NCBI GenBank assembly: GCA_035686305.1
Contig: DASRZP010000094.1
Location: 1-43,846, forward strand
From: Thermodesulfovibrionales bacterium
Lineage (GTDB): Bacteria > Nitrospirota > Thermodesulfovibrionia > Thermodesulfovibrionales > UBA9159
DNA: 43,846 nt
Direction: 5' to 3'
Shown here: positions 1 through 8,720 of the stretch, piece by piece
How the letters are laid out: each line of letters begins with the position of its first letter
Position numbering within the stretch: the stretch's first letter is position 1
Notes under the pieces: generated by a model
The model's input: only the letters and a program-made list of their open reading frames with translations
Told to the model about the DNA's origin: nothing
Databases searched by the model: none
Made by a program: the position numbers and the translations under genes

Positions 1-672
1 GTTGTTGTCCCAGTCTTCAATGAAAAGAAAACTATTAAGGATGTCTATGAACGCATAAGGGCCGTAGATATCACTAAGGAAATTATTTTAGTCGATGATT
101 GTTCAACCGATGGTACGAGGGAAATTGTCAAGGGGCTGGCAGCCGATGATACAAGACTTTTTTTCCATGAACAGAACATGGGAAAGGGTGCCGCTTTGCG
201 GACGGGCTTCCGAGAAGCAAAAGGCGATATATTGATCATCCAGGACGCCGATTTAGAATATGATCCCCAAGAATATCCGAAGCTGATCCAGCCTATTCTT
301 GAAGGTAAGGCAGATGTTGTCTACGGTTCACGTTTTGCCGGAGGGGGGCCGCATAGAGTTTTATTTTTCTGGCATATGGTAGGCAACAAGCTTCTGACGC
401 TTCTTTCCAATGTGTTCACGAATCTCAACCTGACTGATATGGAGACATGTTATAAGGTATTCACGCGTGACGTATATACAAAGATCACTATTGAGGAAAA
501 TCGGTTCGGTTTTGAGCCAGAGATTACGGCGAAACTTGCTAAATTAAATGTGAGAATCTACGAAGTGGGGATTTCATATTCAGGAAGAACCTATAGTGAA
601 GGAAAAAAGATTGGTTGGCGAGACGGAATATCCGCTCTCCGATGTATCTTCAAATACAATTTATTTCGTTAA
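1..672 (+). CDS. Glycosyltransferase family 2, polyprenyl-phosphate sugar synthase-like (5' partial)
   Basis: The reading frame is open from the first base, so the N-terminus is cut by the window edge, probably by only a few residues because the strand-1 motif VVVPVFNE is present. It continues as a GT-A glycosyltransferase: the nucleotide-binding VDDCSTDGT, then [11 protein letters not shown], then the metal-binding DADLEYDP, then GSRFAGG. This is the pattern of the DPM1-like branch of GT2, which moves a sugar from a nucleotide donor to polyprenyl phosphate at the cytoplasmic membrane face. There is no C-terminal membrane segment, as in the soluble short DPM1 type. It converges on the gene at 755-2848 with no obvious terminator between them. 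The family call is firm; the donor sugar and lipid are unknown. Confidence 0.85.
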   Translation, partial: VVVPVFNEKKTIKDVYERIRAVDITKEIILVDDCSTDGTREIVKGLAADDTRLFFHEQNMGKGAALRTGFREAKGDILIIQDADLEYDPQEYPKLIQPILEGKADVVYGSRFAGGGPHRVLFFWHMVGNKLLTLLSNVFTNLNLTDMETCYKVFTRDVYTKITIEENRFGFEPEITAKLAKLNVRIYEVGISYSGRTYSEGKKIGWRDGISALRCIFKYNLFR

Positions 673-754
673 TACAAATTGCCCATCAGGCGGTAGACGA
701 CGTGAAGGCGCATCTCCTGCAATCCTGCTACAAGGTATTTTCCACTGTCTCTCT

Positions 755-2848
755 TTATTGCTTACCCGTCGCGGATTGAATATGCCTAAGCATTTCTCGA
801 GCCTGTCCTGCCTCGGGACCTTCAGGAACGAGAGCGAGGAAATGATTCAAGTCCTGGACAGCCAGATCAACTTTTCCTAGATTCAGGTGAGCGACTGCTA
901 ATCCGTATACCGCATCGGGATAATTTTTTTCGACCCTCAGCACATTTTTCAGACAGGTTTCAGCTTGGCTGTATCTCCCTTGAGAAAAAGCGATCTTTGA
1001 AAGAGTAAGCCAAGAGGTAGCAAAGGTTGGGTCTATAGATACCGATTGGGTCAGAAGTTTTTCTGCCTTTCGGTAATCCGCTTTATCGAAGTGAAACAAA
1101 CCATCAGCACTCCAGAGGTACGCGCTCGCAAAGTTGTGCTCCAACGCCTCCTCAACCAAGGGAATCCCTTCATTAGGAGTGAACATGTTTAGGTGCTTTA
1201 TAATCAAGAAGCCCAGATAGTCAGCCAGAATGTCGTTACTATAGAAAGCGAGGCATCTCGAGACCTCCTTTATAAAAACAGGCAAGATCGCGGGATCTGA
1301 TTCATATGCTTTTATTGTCTGTTCAGAAATATCTGGCAGGAAAAATCGAAGACGATATTCTTCGATAAAAGAATAATTTTCAGGAATATTCTTGACAACG
1401 ATTATCGAAGAGTTATCCCAAAATACGGGGACCCAGAGTTTGGGAGTAAAGATAGCTCCGTACGACTGACTATTGCCCCAATATCGCTCCAATATTGCAT
1501 ATTGTATATTGTAATCTTCAAGCAAATTCTTGTTTTCGATAATGGACGGAAAATTACCAAAAACAACATGGTGGTTATACATGAAAATTCTCCGTCCGGG
1601 ATAAAGGAAATAGGCCAAGTAACCACCAAAATGTCCTGGATTGTACATATTGCCCTTAAGGCCAGTCTGCTCGGTAAAACGCGTCGCGCCTACGGGAAGC
1701 AAGAGATCATTGACTTTGTATCCAAAGGTAAAAGGGCCGACAGGAAATACAAATTTTAGCAATAATATATAAACAAGGGCAATTGATAAGGCTGAATAAC
1801 ATAATATTCTTCCATATGCAGCGAGGATTTTGTTCTTCACGCGCTCTTTCATCAAAGATGCATAGTAAGCCAACGAAGGGATCGCAAGCAAAGCGAAAAC
1901 TACAGTGACGCGGTTGTATTTGAGCGAAAGCGCTGTAAAGGGAATCAGAATTAACATTTGGGTTAAGTCGACTTTCTTTATAAGGAACAGGCTCAGTCCA
2001 GTGATTAGAGCGAAAAAAAGCCAAAATATGGGGAAATTAATGAAATCAGGGGGAGCAAATTCATTTGTGCTCAAAACCATCCTATTGGCCCTGAGAAACT
2101 CGACGAAAATGCCATAGGTCCTTAGTCCGTATGGGTTTATAACCATCGCCGTCAGGCTGACCAGATAAACTATCAGCAAGGTTTTAATGTATCCGGTCTC
2201 ACTTCTGACACTTATCCTACCAGTATAGCTCTCCGCAAAAATGGGGAACATACTCTTTGCCGTCTCACCGATCACAAAAGCAGAGAGAAGGATAACTCCG
2301 TAAAGAGCTCCGTGCAGGAAATCCCATAACACCATAATAATGGGGATGATGGATAAATACTTTCTCTTGAGTCTTCCGGTCTTAAAACCATAAAGAATAA
2401 ATCCCAATAAGCTCACAAAAAGGAGAGAGAATATCTCAGGACGTTCTCTATATCGTGGCAATCCTGCAAGAATTGCAGCCATCATTAATAAGGCAGAAAG
2501 CGGGATACCTGCCCCGGCAAAGCGAGCCGTTTTGAAAATAAAAAAGGCTATCAATACGGTCACCGCACTTTTGAAGATAACCACTGCCAATGCGCCACCA
2601 TTCTTAAAAAGCAGATAAAATAGTATTTGTGAAAGCCATTCATGATTAGAGAAGATTATTCCTGGACGGGTATAGGAAAATATCTCCTCATTTATTATGC
2701 GGCCTTGCTCTATCATTACCTTTCCGTTTGCAATATGCCAGAAGAAATCCGCATCCTGAATACGGTAAAAAACTACGATAGCAATAAAGAGAAAAGAGAC
2801 GACTAGCAATGTTTTTTCGGTTGTAATATTTTTGGGATAGTTTTTCAT
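755..2848 (-). CDS. Polytopic GT-C-like membrane protein with C-terminal TPRs
   Basis: 697 residues. The N-terminal 450 or so residues hold about ten hydrophobic segments. The first loop carries DADFFWHIANG (about residues 32-42), followed by an HEWLSQ motif. That signature belongs to a widespread bacterial family of integral membrane proteins, usually left as hypothetical, with the layout of lipid-linked-sugar-dependent GT-C transferases. The C-terminus (about 570-690) has TPR units such as KAEKLLTQSVSIDPTFATSW and KNYPDAVYGLAVAHLNLGKV, placed after a soluble extracytoplasmic domain. It is only distantly related to the WDD/FDD TMTC-like paralogues elsewhere in the window. Start: ATG at 2848, with no good ribosome-binding site nearby. 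A repeat shared with the leader of the 6662 gene lies just upstream. Catalysis is inferred, not shown. Confidence 0.8.
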   Translation of the reverse strand: MKNYPKNITTEKTLLVVSFLFIAIVVFYRIQDADFFWHIANGKVMIEQGRIINEEIFSYTRPGIIFSNHEWLSQILFYLLFKNGGALAVVIFKSAVTVLIAFFIFKTARFAGAGIPLSALLMMAAILAGLPRYRERPEIFSLLFVSLLGFILYGFKTGRLKRKYLSIIPIIMVLWDFLHGALYGVILLSAFVIGETAKSMFPIFAESYTGRISVRSETGYIKTLLIVYLVSLTAMVINPYGLRTYGIFVEFLRANRMVLSTNEFAPPDFINFPIFWLFFALITGLSLFLIKKVDLTQMLILIPFTALSLKYNRVTVVFALLAIPSLAYYASLMKERVKNKILAAYGRILCYSALSIALVYILLLKFVFPVGPFTFGYKVNDLLLPVGATRFTEQTGLKGNMYNPGHFGGYLAYFLYPGRRIFMYNHHVVFGNFPSIIENKNLLEDYNIQYAILERYWGNSQSYGAIFTPKLWVPVFWDNSSIIVVKNIPENYSFIEEYRLRFFLPDISEQTIKAYESDPAILPVFIKEVSRCLAFYSNDILADYLGFLIIKHLNMFTPNEGIPLVEEALEHNFASAYLWSADGLFHFDKADYRKAEKLLTQSVSIDPTFATSWLTLSKIAFSQGRYSQAETCLKNVLRVEKNYPDAVYGLAVAHLNLGKVDLAVQDLNHFLALVPEGPEAGQAREMLRHIQSATGKQ

Positions 2849-2885
2849 GCCGTCAGCTCAATACTTAAGGAATCTCCAGCGGAGA

Positions 2886-2938
2886 GTAGATGCCTACGGT
2901 CAAGCCCGTGGCGTTTTCCCTTACAAATTCGCCGAATC
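2886..2938 (-). repeat. Leader repeat, copy A
   Basis: Read on the minus strand, this 53-bp segment aligns with 6550-6604 on the plus strand. The shared blocks are GATTCGGC, AATTTGTAA, GCCACGGGCTTG, CCGT and ATCTAC, with one small indel. It ends 37 bases before the ATG of the 755-2848 gene, in the same orientation relative to that gene as copy B is to its own. The central CACGGGCTTGACCGT is an imperfect hairpin; copy B has the perfect form. It is either an interspersed repeat or a shared 5' leader element. Confidence 0.6.
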
Positions 2939-3039
2939 AAAGATCCGAGAGAATTTGGCGTCCTTCGGGCGAAGAAGAGCATTCACCCACGAGTTAACCC
3001 TTAGAAATAAGAGGAACCCTATATTTCACTTCTAAGCTG

Positions 3040-3579
3040 TTACCTGATAAATTTATCATCGGCCAACTTTTTAAGCACATTACTTACGAAAGAGCTATTC
3101 AGGCGACTGTCCATGCCTACAATCCACGTCTCTGATAAGGCCGACCAAATCTTTTTTTGGGTTTTCACATCATACAGACTGGTCTCAATAACAGCATACG
3201 GTTGCGCGCCAGCCGCACTATAAGGGTCATTCGGGTTACCAGTGCTCTTGTACTCCCTCTTAATAAATTTCGCTATCAGTACTGCATCCATTTTTCTCCT
3301 GTCGAGAAGTGACATGACTTCATCCTCGCTGGGCCGTTTCCCGGGGAACTCTACATAACTCTGAACAGTATTCACCCCACGCGATCGTAATTGTCTCGCC
3401 ATTTCATCTTCAACCATTATTGCTCTTTCTGGAGACGGAAAAATTGCCATTACGAGAATGTCATTGATGGGACCCTTCTGATAGGTCTCATCAACCCAAA
3501 CATCGGAAAAACGTGTCGCCATACAGCCTACAATTACCATGAGCATGCCTAGAAGAAATATTCTGCCTTTGCTCTTCAT
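3040..3579 (-). CDS. Outer-envelope lipoprotein, unknown function
   Basis: 179 residues. The N-terminus is a type II signal peptide: a lysine pair, a hydrophobic run and a lipobox ending IVGC at about residue 19. The mature part begins with a short linker (SDVWVDETY), then an alpha/beta domain containing NDILVMAIFPSPERAIMVED, a segment DRRKMDAVLIAKFI and YAVIETSLYDVKTQKKIW. That shape resembles small lipoproteins that form a compact domain in the periplasm (DUF4136-like or LpoB-like). I cannot assign it to one family. The start ATG is preceded by GGTGGAGATGAGCTT, an acceptable Shine-Dalgarno, and a TATAAT hexamer lies 31 bases upstream. It is transcribed in the same direction as the 755-2848 gene, about 190 bases away. 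Confidence 0.75.
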   Translation of the reverse strand: MKSKGRIFLLGMLMVIVGCMATRFSDVWVDETYQKGPINDILVMAIFPSPERAIMVEDEMARQLRSRGVNTVQSYVEFPGKRPSEDEVMSLLDRRKMDAVLIAKFIKREYKSTGNPNDPYSAAGAQPYAVIETSLYDVKTQKKIWSALSETWIVGMDSRLNSSFVSNVLKKLADDKFIR

Positions 3580-3609
3580 AAGCTCATCTCCACCGTTGTT
3601 TTCACTGTC

Positions 3610-3638
3610 ATTATATATTATTCAAATTCAATTGACCA
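3610..3638 (-). promoter_or_regulatory. Candidate promoter of the lipoprotein gene
   Basis: On the minus strand a TATAAT (3615-3610) lies about 30 bases upstream of the ATG at 3579, inside an AT-rich stretch. The -35 region is poor (TGGTCA-like) and overlaps the end of the IS3-type remnant. This suggests the promoter now used sits at the junction with the decayed insertion sequence. Confidence 0.3.
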
Positions 3639-3719
3639 GTGTCTGCCCGTCCTTCAGTGCCTCCACTGCTACCTTGCCTTAAACGCTGGGCTATCGTTCC
3701 TCCCGGGTCTTTTACTTAT
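3632..3719 (-). pseudogene. IS3-family transposase OrfA remnant, frameshifted
   Basis: On the minus strand the bases encode ISKRPGRNDSPAFKAR in one frame. After a one-base shift they continue as VAVEALKDGQTLVN before a stop. The combined string matches the N-terminus of IS3-group OrfA proteins, whose typical start is M(S/G)KR-RRNHSPAFKAKVAL-A-KG-KT. The initiator ATG has become ATA, there is a frameshift, and nothing follows the helix-turn-helix start, so this is a dead fragment. A CTGGACAGCTACTTAAG block upstream (about 3843-3859) may be part of the element's terminal region. Confidence 0.55.
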
Positions 3720-4136
3720 TCCGCAGCTCCTTTCCGTCTTTTTGGGGGCTACCAGCCATTTTCGGCTTCACTAGAAGCCCGACACGGGACGATCTCGACA
3801 CGACTCGATGACTGCCCCTGATTCTTAGTTTAGGGCTTTATCACTTAAGTAGCTGTCCAGTTATTCCCAGCCAGCTCTCTTTACTTCTTCAACGAACTTC
3901 GGGACAAGGTCGAGTTTTTAGAAGAGGTGAAGTGTACCAGCGGAAAACAATTGTGTGCTCAAAGGAAAAGTGATGTTGCTTTCGTATAATTATCCCGTAT
4001 ACAGGCGAGAATAGAGAGGCCCAGCATATTCGCTTCTTTTCTTAAAGCTTTTGGATTTTGCTATAATAGTCAAATCAGGATAATCAAAAACCTTTGCAAA
4101 ATGACCAGGATTGATAGGTCGAGTAGTTAAGAATCA
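3720..4136. other. Intergenic stretch with degraded coding traces
   Basis: No intact gene is visible between the IS remnant and the GTG at 4137. On the minus strand, 3917-3861 encodes KLDLVPKFVEEVKRAGWE followed by a stop. It reads like the C-terminus of a lost protein, but a stop codon precedes it directly. With the IS3 remnant beside it, this segment looks like a decayed insertion site. Confidence 0.35.
4039..4067 (+). promoter_or_regulatory. Candidate promoter for the GxDxY-repeat protein
   Basis: A perfect TATAAT at 4062-4067 lies in an AT-rich stretch 70 bases before the GTG start. A weak TTCTTA occupies the -35 position at 17-base spacing. The -10 is persuasive; the -35 is not. Confidence 0.35.
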
Positions 4137-6356
4137 GTGAAAAAATGTTGTTTTTTTATTTTCTTGGTTGTTTCTGCTCTTTCATGCAATAGACAGTTCC
4201 TATTGCCCTCAGAATCCATTTCATCAATAGAGCCAATTTCGTATTGCAATCTTCTCTATATGCCTTCAAAACCCTTTCCACCTGCGGAGACGAAACCTTA
4301 CCTTGGAATCTATTTAGCTTTCAAAAAAATAGAACAATCTGTTCAAGGGTGTAAGGAAAACATCTTTATACAGGTCGCGGGGGTCATTAATGGCACGCCA
4401 GCTTCAAAGGCGGACCTTAGAAATGAGGATATTATACAGTCGTTTAACGGTGTTCCCACCTGTAACGATGCTGAGCATGTCCTAATGTCCTTTAAGAAAA
4501 TGATTGAACAGCAAAAAATAGGGGATCCAATCAAACTGGATATTTTGCGGGACGGCCAAAGACTTTCCCTAACCGTTACACTGGAAGAGACGCCAACCCA
4601 TGCACAACAGGAAGCTAGACACCCTGATATCGAAAAATGCTCTGGCCAAGTCTCGATGCTTGAAAATACCTTACGTACTCAAAGCGCTCTACCCATATTT
4701 AACCATATTCGTGATGAATTATATGTGAGATCCAACACCATACATAACCCGGGCTTGTCGTATGAAAAAGAGTCTCATCCGCTCCAGTTGAAAGAGGTGA
4801 CCTATATGATGCGACATCCTTTGTTATCCGGAGAGGTTGCAAAGGAATTATCGGAACAAGTCGTCTCACCTCTTCATACTCATGACGGCAATTGGCATAT
4901 AGGTGATATCATGCAAAAGATTGCCTCTCTCCTTGATATCGATATGCCTCCGCCAGAAAAACCGGCAGAGGTCAGTTTCCCTGCACTACTTCAGATCATG
5001 GAGGAAACTAAGAACCGAATCCAAGAGGCATTGAACAACCTATCTCCAGAAGAAAAGGTTCTATTGCAGAATAAGGCTATAAATTCATGGGACGACTCCC
5101 AGTGGAATACGATATTAGAGATTTCGATGAAGGTGGATCGTACAAAACTCTTTAATGCGTTCTCTTCCTTCCTCTCCTTCTTGACTCGGGACAATCTCAT
5201 GCTTTTAAGAGAAGATATTATTAAGCGGTTTGGAAACAAGCCAGGCACTATACTTTATGAGGCCATGACGCCCATAGGGAAGGTGATAGTTGGTGGCTCG
5301 GGGCCTAATGTGTACGCCGAGGACGCAGCTTTAATCCTTGACCTTGGCGGCGATGATCTCTACCTCAATAACGCTGGCGGAACCAGACCAGGGATGCCCC
5401 TAGCGTTAGTAATTGATTGGGGAGGGAACAATCGTTACTTAAGCAAGGAGAATTTTTCTCAGGGAGCTGGTGTTTTGGGTGGTGGCTTTCTGATCGATCT
5501 CGGTGGTAATGCGACTTTTAGTTCATTGGATGGAAGTCAGGGAGCAGGTTTTTGGGGCATCGGATTCTTATACCATGGCGAGGGAAACGGAGTTTATACC
5601 GCAAGGAAGTTTTGCCAGGGTACGGGACAGATGGGTATTGGCCTCATTGTGAACAGGAAGGGAAATGATCGTTATCTGTGCTCACGTGGGGGGCAGGGGT
5701 TGGGCCTCTTTGGCGGAGTCGGTATCTTGATAGATGAAGCCGGCAATGATTTTTACCACGTAGGGGGCTTAGAACCGGATTTCCGAGATCCTTTAAAATC
5801 GACCATTAGCATGGGCCAAGGGTTCGGGCAGGGAGCAAGGCCTGAGAAAGACAAAGATGGCGTTCCGGGAGGAATAGGAATGCTCATTGATGAAGAAGGT
5901 GACGATACCTATATTGCCGATTACTTTGCCCAGGGCGCATCCTATTATTACGGATTGGGCATCTTGAACGATATGGCCGGAGACGACCAGTATATCTCAG
6001 GGCGTTATTCGCAGGGTGCAGGGATTCATTCCTCCGTTGGCGTTCTGATAGACCAGAAGGGCAATGATTTTTATTATTCATCGGTCGGTGTAGCACAGGG
6101 CATGGGGCATGATTTCGGAGTTGGTTTTTTCGAGGATGATGGAGGACATGACCATTATTCGGGAGGGACCTTAGTACAAGGTGCGGCAACCAATGGGAGT
6201 CTCGGTATATTTATAGGCCAACAAGAGAGTGATCAACACACGTATATCAGCAAAGGACAGGGATATGCTCAAGATGAAAACAGTATGGGAATAATGATCG
6301 TTAAAGAACGTGAAACCAATGCAGTGTCAATGAAGATTGGGATTAAGAAAGAATAA
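4137..6356 (+). CDS. Secreted PDZ-domain protein with about 11 GxDxY solenoid repeats
   Basis: 739 residues from a GTG start. The N-terminus is an export signal ending VSALSC, a possible but imperfect lipobox. Residues about 55-155 form a PDZ domain: YLGIYLAF, then GVINGTPASKADLRNEDIIQ and GDPIKLDILRDGQ. A helical linker runs from about 160 to 380. From about 398 to 725 come eleven repeats of roughly 26 residues with the consensus D-x-G-(G/N)-(D/N)-D-x-Y followed by QG-G and (V/I)G(I/F)L(I/N)D, for example DLGGDDLYLNNAGG, DEEGDDTYIADYFAQG and DMAGDDQYISGRYSQG. The repeat predicts a right-handed beta-solenoid with stacked acidic and aromatic ladders. It is not the RTX nonapeptide. The call of an exported PDZ/solenoid protein is well supported; binding partner and role are unknown. 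Confidence 0.8.
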   Translation: MKKCCFFIFLVVSALSCNRQFLLPSESISSIEPISYCNLLYMPSKPFPPAETKPYLGIYLAFKKIEQSVQGCKENIFIQVAGVINGTPASKADLRNEDIIQSFNGVPTCNDAEHVLMSFKKMIEQQKIGDPIKLDILRDGQRLSLTVTLEETPTHAQQEARHPDIEKCSGQVSMLENTLRTQSALPIFNHIRDELYVRSNTIHNPGLSYEKESHPLQLKEVTYMMRHPLLSGEVAKELSEQVVSPLHTHDGNWHIGDIMQKIASLLDIDMPPPEKPAEVSFPALLQIMEETKNRIQEALNNLSPEEKVLLQNKAINSWDDSQWNTILEISMKVDRTKLFNAFSSFLSFLTRDNLMLLREDIIKRFGNKPGTILYEAMTPIGKVIVGGSGPNVYAEDAALILDLGGDDLYLNNAGGTRPGMPLALVIDWGGNNRYLSKENFSQGAGVLGGGFLIDLGGNATFSSLDGSQGAGFWGIGFLYHGEGNGVYTARKFCQGTGQMGIGLIVNRKGNDRYLCSRGGQGLGLFGGVGILIDEAGNDFYHVGGLEPDFRDPLKSTISMGQGFGQGARPEKDKDGVPGGIGMLIDEEGDDTYIADYFAQGASYYYGLGILNDMAGDDQYISGRYSQGAGIHSSVGVLIDQKGNDFYYSSVGVAQGMGHDFGVGFFEDDGGHDHYSGGTLVQGAATNGSLGIFIGQQESDQHTYISKGQGYAQDENSMGIMIVKERETNAVSMKIGIKKE

Positions 6357-6398
6357 TGTTTATACTTTCTGCGGATAACGAGTAGGCGTCATGTTGCG

Positions 6399-6414
6399 GC
6401 GGCATCAATGCCGC
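6399..6414. repeat. Perfect hairpin GCGGCATCAATGCCGC
   Basis: A 7-bp stem with a 2-base centre lies 43 bases after the stop of the solenoid gene. It has no T-run, so it is not a typical intrinsic terminator. It may stabilise the transcript end or be a short palindromic repeat. Confidence 0.4.
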
Positions 6415-6549
6415 AGATCCTGAGCAATTGTTCTTGCCATGTTTCCTGTCTCTCTTTTTCCCTGGTGACAGTGTTGTCGCTGTTCAACAAGTTACGGAGA
6501 GATCGATTTCATTTTTCCGGTTTCTGTTGGACAGAAGCCGCTAGAGTCT

Positions 6550-6604
6550 GATTCGGCCAATTTGTAAAGAAATAAGTGCCACGGGCTTGCCCGTGAGTAT
6601 CTAC
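6550..6604 (+). repeat. Leader repeat, copy B, with perfect CACGGGC hairpin
   Basis: Plus-strand partner of copy A at 2886-2938. The hairpin CACGGGCTTGCCCGTG is perfect here. It ends 57 bases before the ATG of the 6662 gene. Both copies therefore sit directly 5' of a GT-C/TPR gene in the sense orientation. The rest of 6415-6661 shows no gene. Confidence 0.6.
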
Positions 6605-6661
6605 GGTGTAGACCCTGGCAGTCTTTGAACAGACATTGCTTGAATGTGTTAAAATTTTGCG

Positions 6662-8647
6662 ATGAAAAGAAGACGCCATGTCGAATACTATCTTGCAGCC
6701 TCGGCTTCTCTTGTGACATTCATTGTGTATTTGTCCTCTCTTCGCCACGAGTTCGTTGAGTGGGACGACCCACAGTATGTTATCGAGAATCCCCACATAC
6801 GCGCACTTGACATGTCTTTTCTCAAGTGGGCGTTCGGCCATTTTTACGCGAGTAACTGGCACCCGTTAACCTGGGTATCTCATGCCGTGGACTACGCAAT
6901 CTCGGGGCTAAATCCGGTCGGTCATCATCTCACGAGTGTTGTCCTGCACGCAGCAAACACCTGGGCAGTTATATTTCTGGTCGTAGCGTTAATGAATGCG
7001 GCACAAAGAGGGAAACGCGCGGACGGGTCATGGCCTGATGAGAGGGCACCGCTCATTGTCGCCGGGGTGACAGGCCTTTTGTTTGGATTGCATCCCTTGC
7101 ATGTGGAATCAGTGGCATGGGTCGCTGAGAGGAAGGACCTCCTCTGCGCTCTTTTTTATATCCTGAGTCTTATGGCTTATACGAGATTTGCGCATTCCGA
7201 AAACGGCAAGACCTCCCGGAAAAGAGCCTCGTTGTGCTTTTGGGATAAGCGGTACCTGTTTTCACTCGGATTGTTCATGCTTGCCCTGCTGAGCAAGCCG
7301 ATGGCGGTGAGCCTTCCTGCCATTTTGGTACTACTGGACTGGTACCCCTTTGGCAAGATTCGATCACTTGAATCTTTCCTGAAGTCGGTAGTCGGCAAGC
7401 TGCCGTTCTTTGTGCTAAGCCTCGGTTCCTCGGTCTTGACGATTTTGGCGCAAAGGCAAGGAGGGGCAATAGTCCCGATGGAATCGGTGCCTCTCTCTAC
7501 GCGGCTGCTTGTGGCTGTCAAATCTCTTGCAGTCTATCTGTGGAAATTGGTCTGGCCCCTTAACCTGAGCCCCTTTTATCCATATCCGATTTCCGTATCG
7601 CTGTTATCATGGTCATATCTGCTGGCCGTAGCGGTTGTGATAGGGATATCGGCGCTTTGCGCGATCGCGGTGCGGAAGCAGAGGGTCTGGATGGCCCTGT
7701 GGGGTTATTACATGATCACCCTTGTCCCTGTCATCGGTATCGTGCAGGTGGGCAGGCAGGCAATGGCAGACCGCTATACGTATCTGCCAAGCCTTGGGCC
7801 ATTTCTGGTCATAGGACTTGTTTCCGCGTGGTTTTTTCGTAAAGTAGTCTCTGAGTCGCAACAGCATCCTTTGGTGAGGCCGGCAGGCGCTGTTCTGGCC
7901 CTGTTCATCATTTTCTCTATGGCCTTCATAACCATCAGGCAGTTGGGCATCTGGCAGAACAGCATCAGGTTATGGAGCTATGTCATCGAACAGCATCCGG
8001 AGCGGATTCAGCTCGCCTATTATTATCGCGGACTGGCCTTTGAGAATACAGGACAGCCTGACAGGGCAATAGAGGACTATAACACTGCAATTGCCCTTGA
8101 TCCGAATTTTCGCGACGCCTATATGAGTCGGGGCACCGCCCTTGAAAAAACGGGTAGGCTCAATAGTGCCCTTGAGGACTTGGACAGGGCCATTGCGCTG
8201 GGCCCGAGGTACGAGGCCTATTACAATCGCGGCGTAATTCTCGAGAAGACGGGCCGGATAAATGAAGCCATCACGGACTATCTGGTCGCGATAGACCTGG
8301 ATCCTTCCCGTTATGATTCGTATCTCGCTGCGGCTAGGGCATACGGAAAAGCCCGTTTGTTTGACAAGGCCATAGAATATTTTACCCGGTGCATTGCAAT
8401 GAGGCCGAACAGTGCCGATCTGTACAATAATCGCGGCCTTTCCTTTCTCTTTATCGGGCAGGACGATCGGGCGCTCGAAGATTTCAATATGGCAATCGCA
8501 TTGGATCGGACCCTTGCTATTGCCTATCGCAATCGCGGCAGCCTGTACCTCAGGAGAGGCGATAAGATGTCGGCTATCGCGGATTACCAAAAGGCGTGCG
8601 AATTCGGTGACGAAAAAGCTTGTGGAGCATTGAAAACAACCCAGTAG
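6662..8647 (+). CDS. TMTC-like GT-C glycosyltransferase with C-terminal TPRs (class I)
   Basis: 661 residues. A TM segment is followed by the first-loop motif EWDDPQYVIENPHIR (W34-D35-D36), then SNWHPLTWVSHAVDY, GLHPLHVESVAWVAERKDLL and SKPMAVSLPA. These are the ordered motifs of the TMTC-type GT-C fold, where the acidic pair of loop 1 serves catalysis or metal binding. About ten TM helices end near residue 435. Five to six TPRs (about 449-640) follow, presumably extracytoplasmic and acceptor-binding. The protein ends YQKACEFGDEKACGAL, a two-cysteine motif shared with three other paralogues here. There is no Shine-Dalgarno, and a weak TTGAAC/TTAAAA pair would start transcription near the ATG, so leaderless translation is possible. 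Expected role: transfer of a polyprenyl-phosphate-linked sugar to an exported substrate; the substrate is unknown. Confidence 0.82.
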   Translation: MKRRRHVEYYLAASASLVTFIVYLSSLRHEFVEWDDPQYVIENPHIRALDMSFLKWAFGHFYASNWHPLTWVSHAVDYAISGLNPVGHHLTSVVLHAANTWAVIFLVVALMNAAQRGKRADGSWPDERAPLIVAGVTGLLFGLHPLHVESVAWVAERKDLLCALFYILSLMAYTRFAHSENGKTSRKRASLCFWDKRYLFSLGLFMLALLSKPMAVSLPAILVLLDWYPFGKIRSLESFLKSVVGKLPFFVLSLGSSVLTILAQRQGGAIVPMESVPLSTRLLVAVKSLAVYLWKLVWPLNLSPFYPYPISVSLLSWSYLLAVAVVIGISALCAIAVRKQRVWMALWGYYMITLVPVIGIVQVGRQAMADRYTYLPSLGPFLVIGLVSAWFFRKVVSESQQHPLVRPAGAVLALFIIFSMAFITIRQLGIWQNSIRLWSYVIEQHPERIQLAYYYRGLAFENTGQPDRAIEDYNTAIALDPNFRDAYMSRGTALEKTGRLNSALEDLDRAIALGPRYEAYYNRGVILEKTGRINEAITDYLVAIDLDPSRYDSYLAAARAYGKARLFDKAIEYFTRCIAMRPNSADLYNNRGLSFLFIGQDDRALEDFNMAIALDRTLAIAYRNRGSLYLRRGDKMSAIADYQKACEFGDEKACGALKTTQ

Positions 8648-8720
8648 CGTTGGACTCGCTACACGAGAGCCATCTTCAGATAATTAAGAAATTTAGCAGG
8701 ATGGCTTCCCTTATCAGGAA

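Noticed and set aside
4137-6356. The GGDD repeats as RTX calcium-binding nonapeptides or a GGDEF domain
   Set aside because: The period is about 26 residues with Tyr and QG steps, not nine residues, and no GGDEF fold motifs are present.
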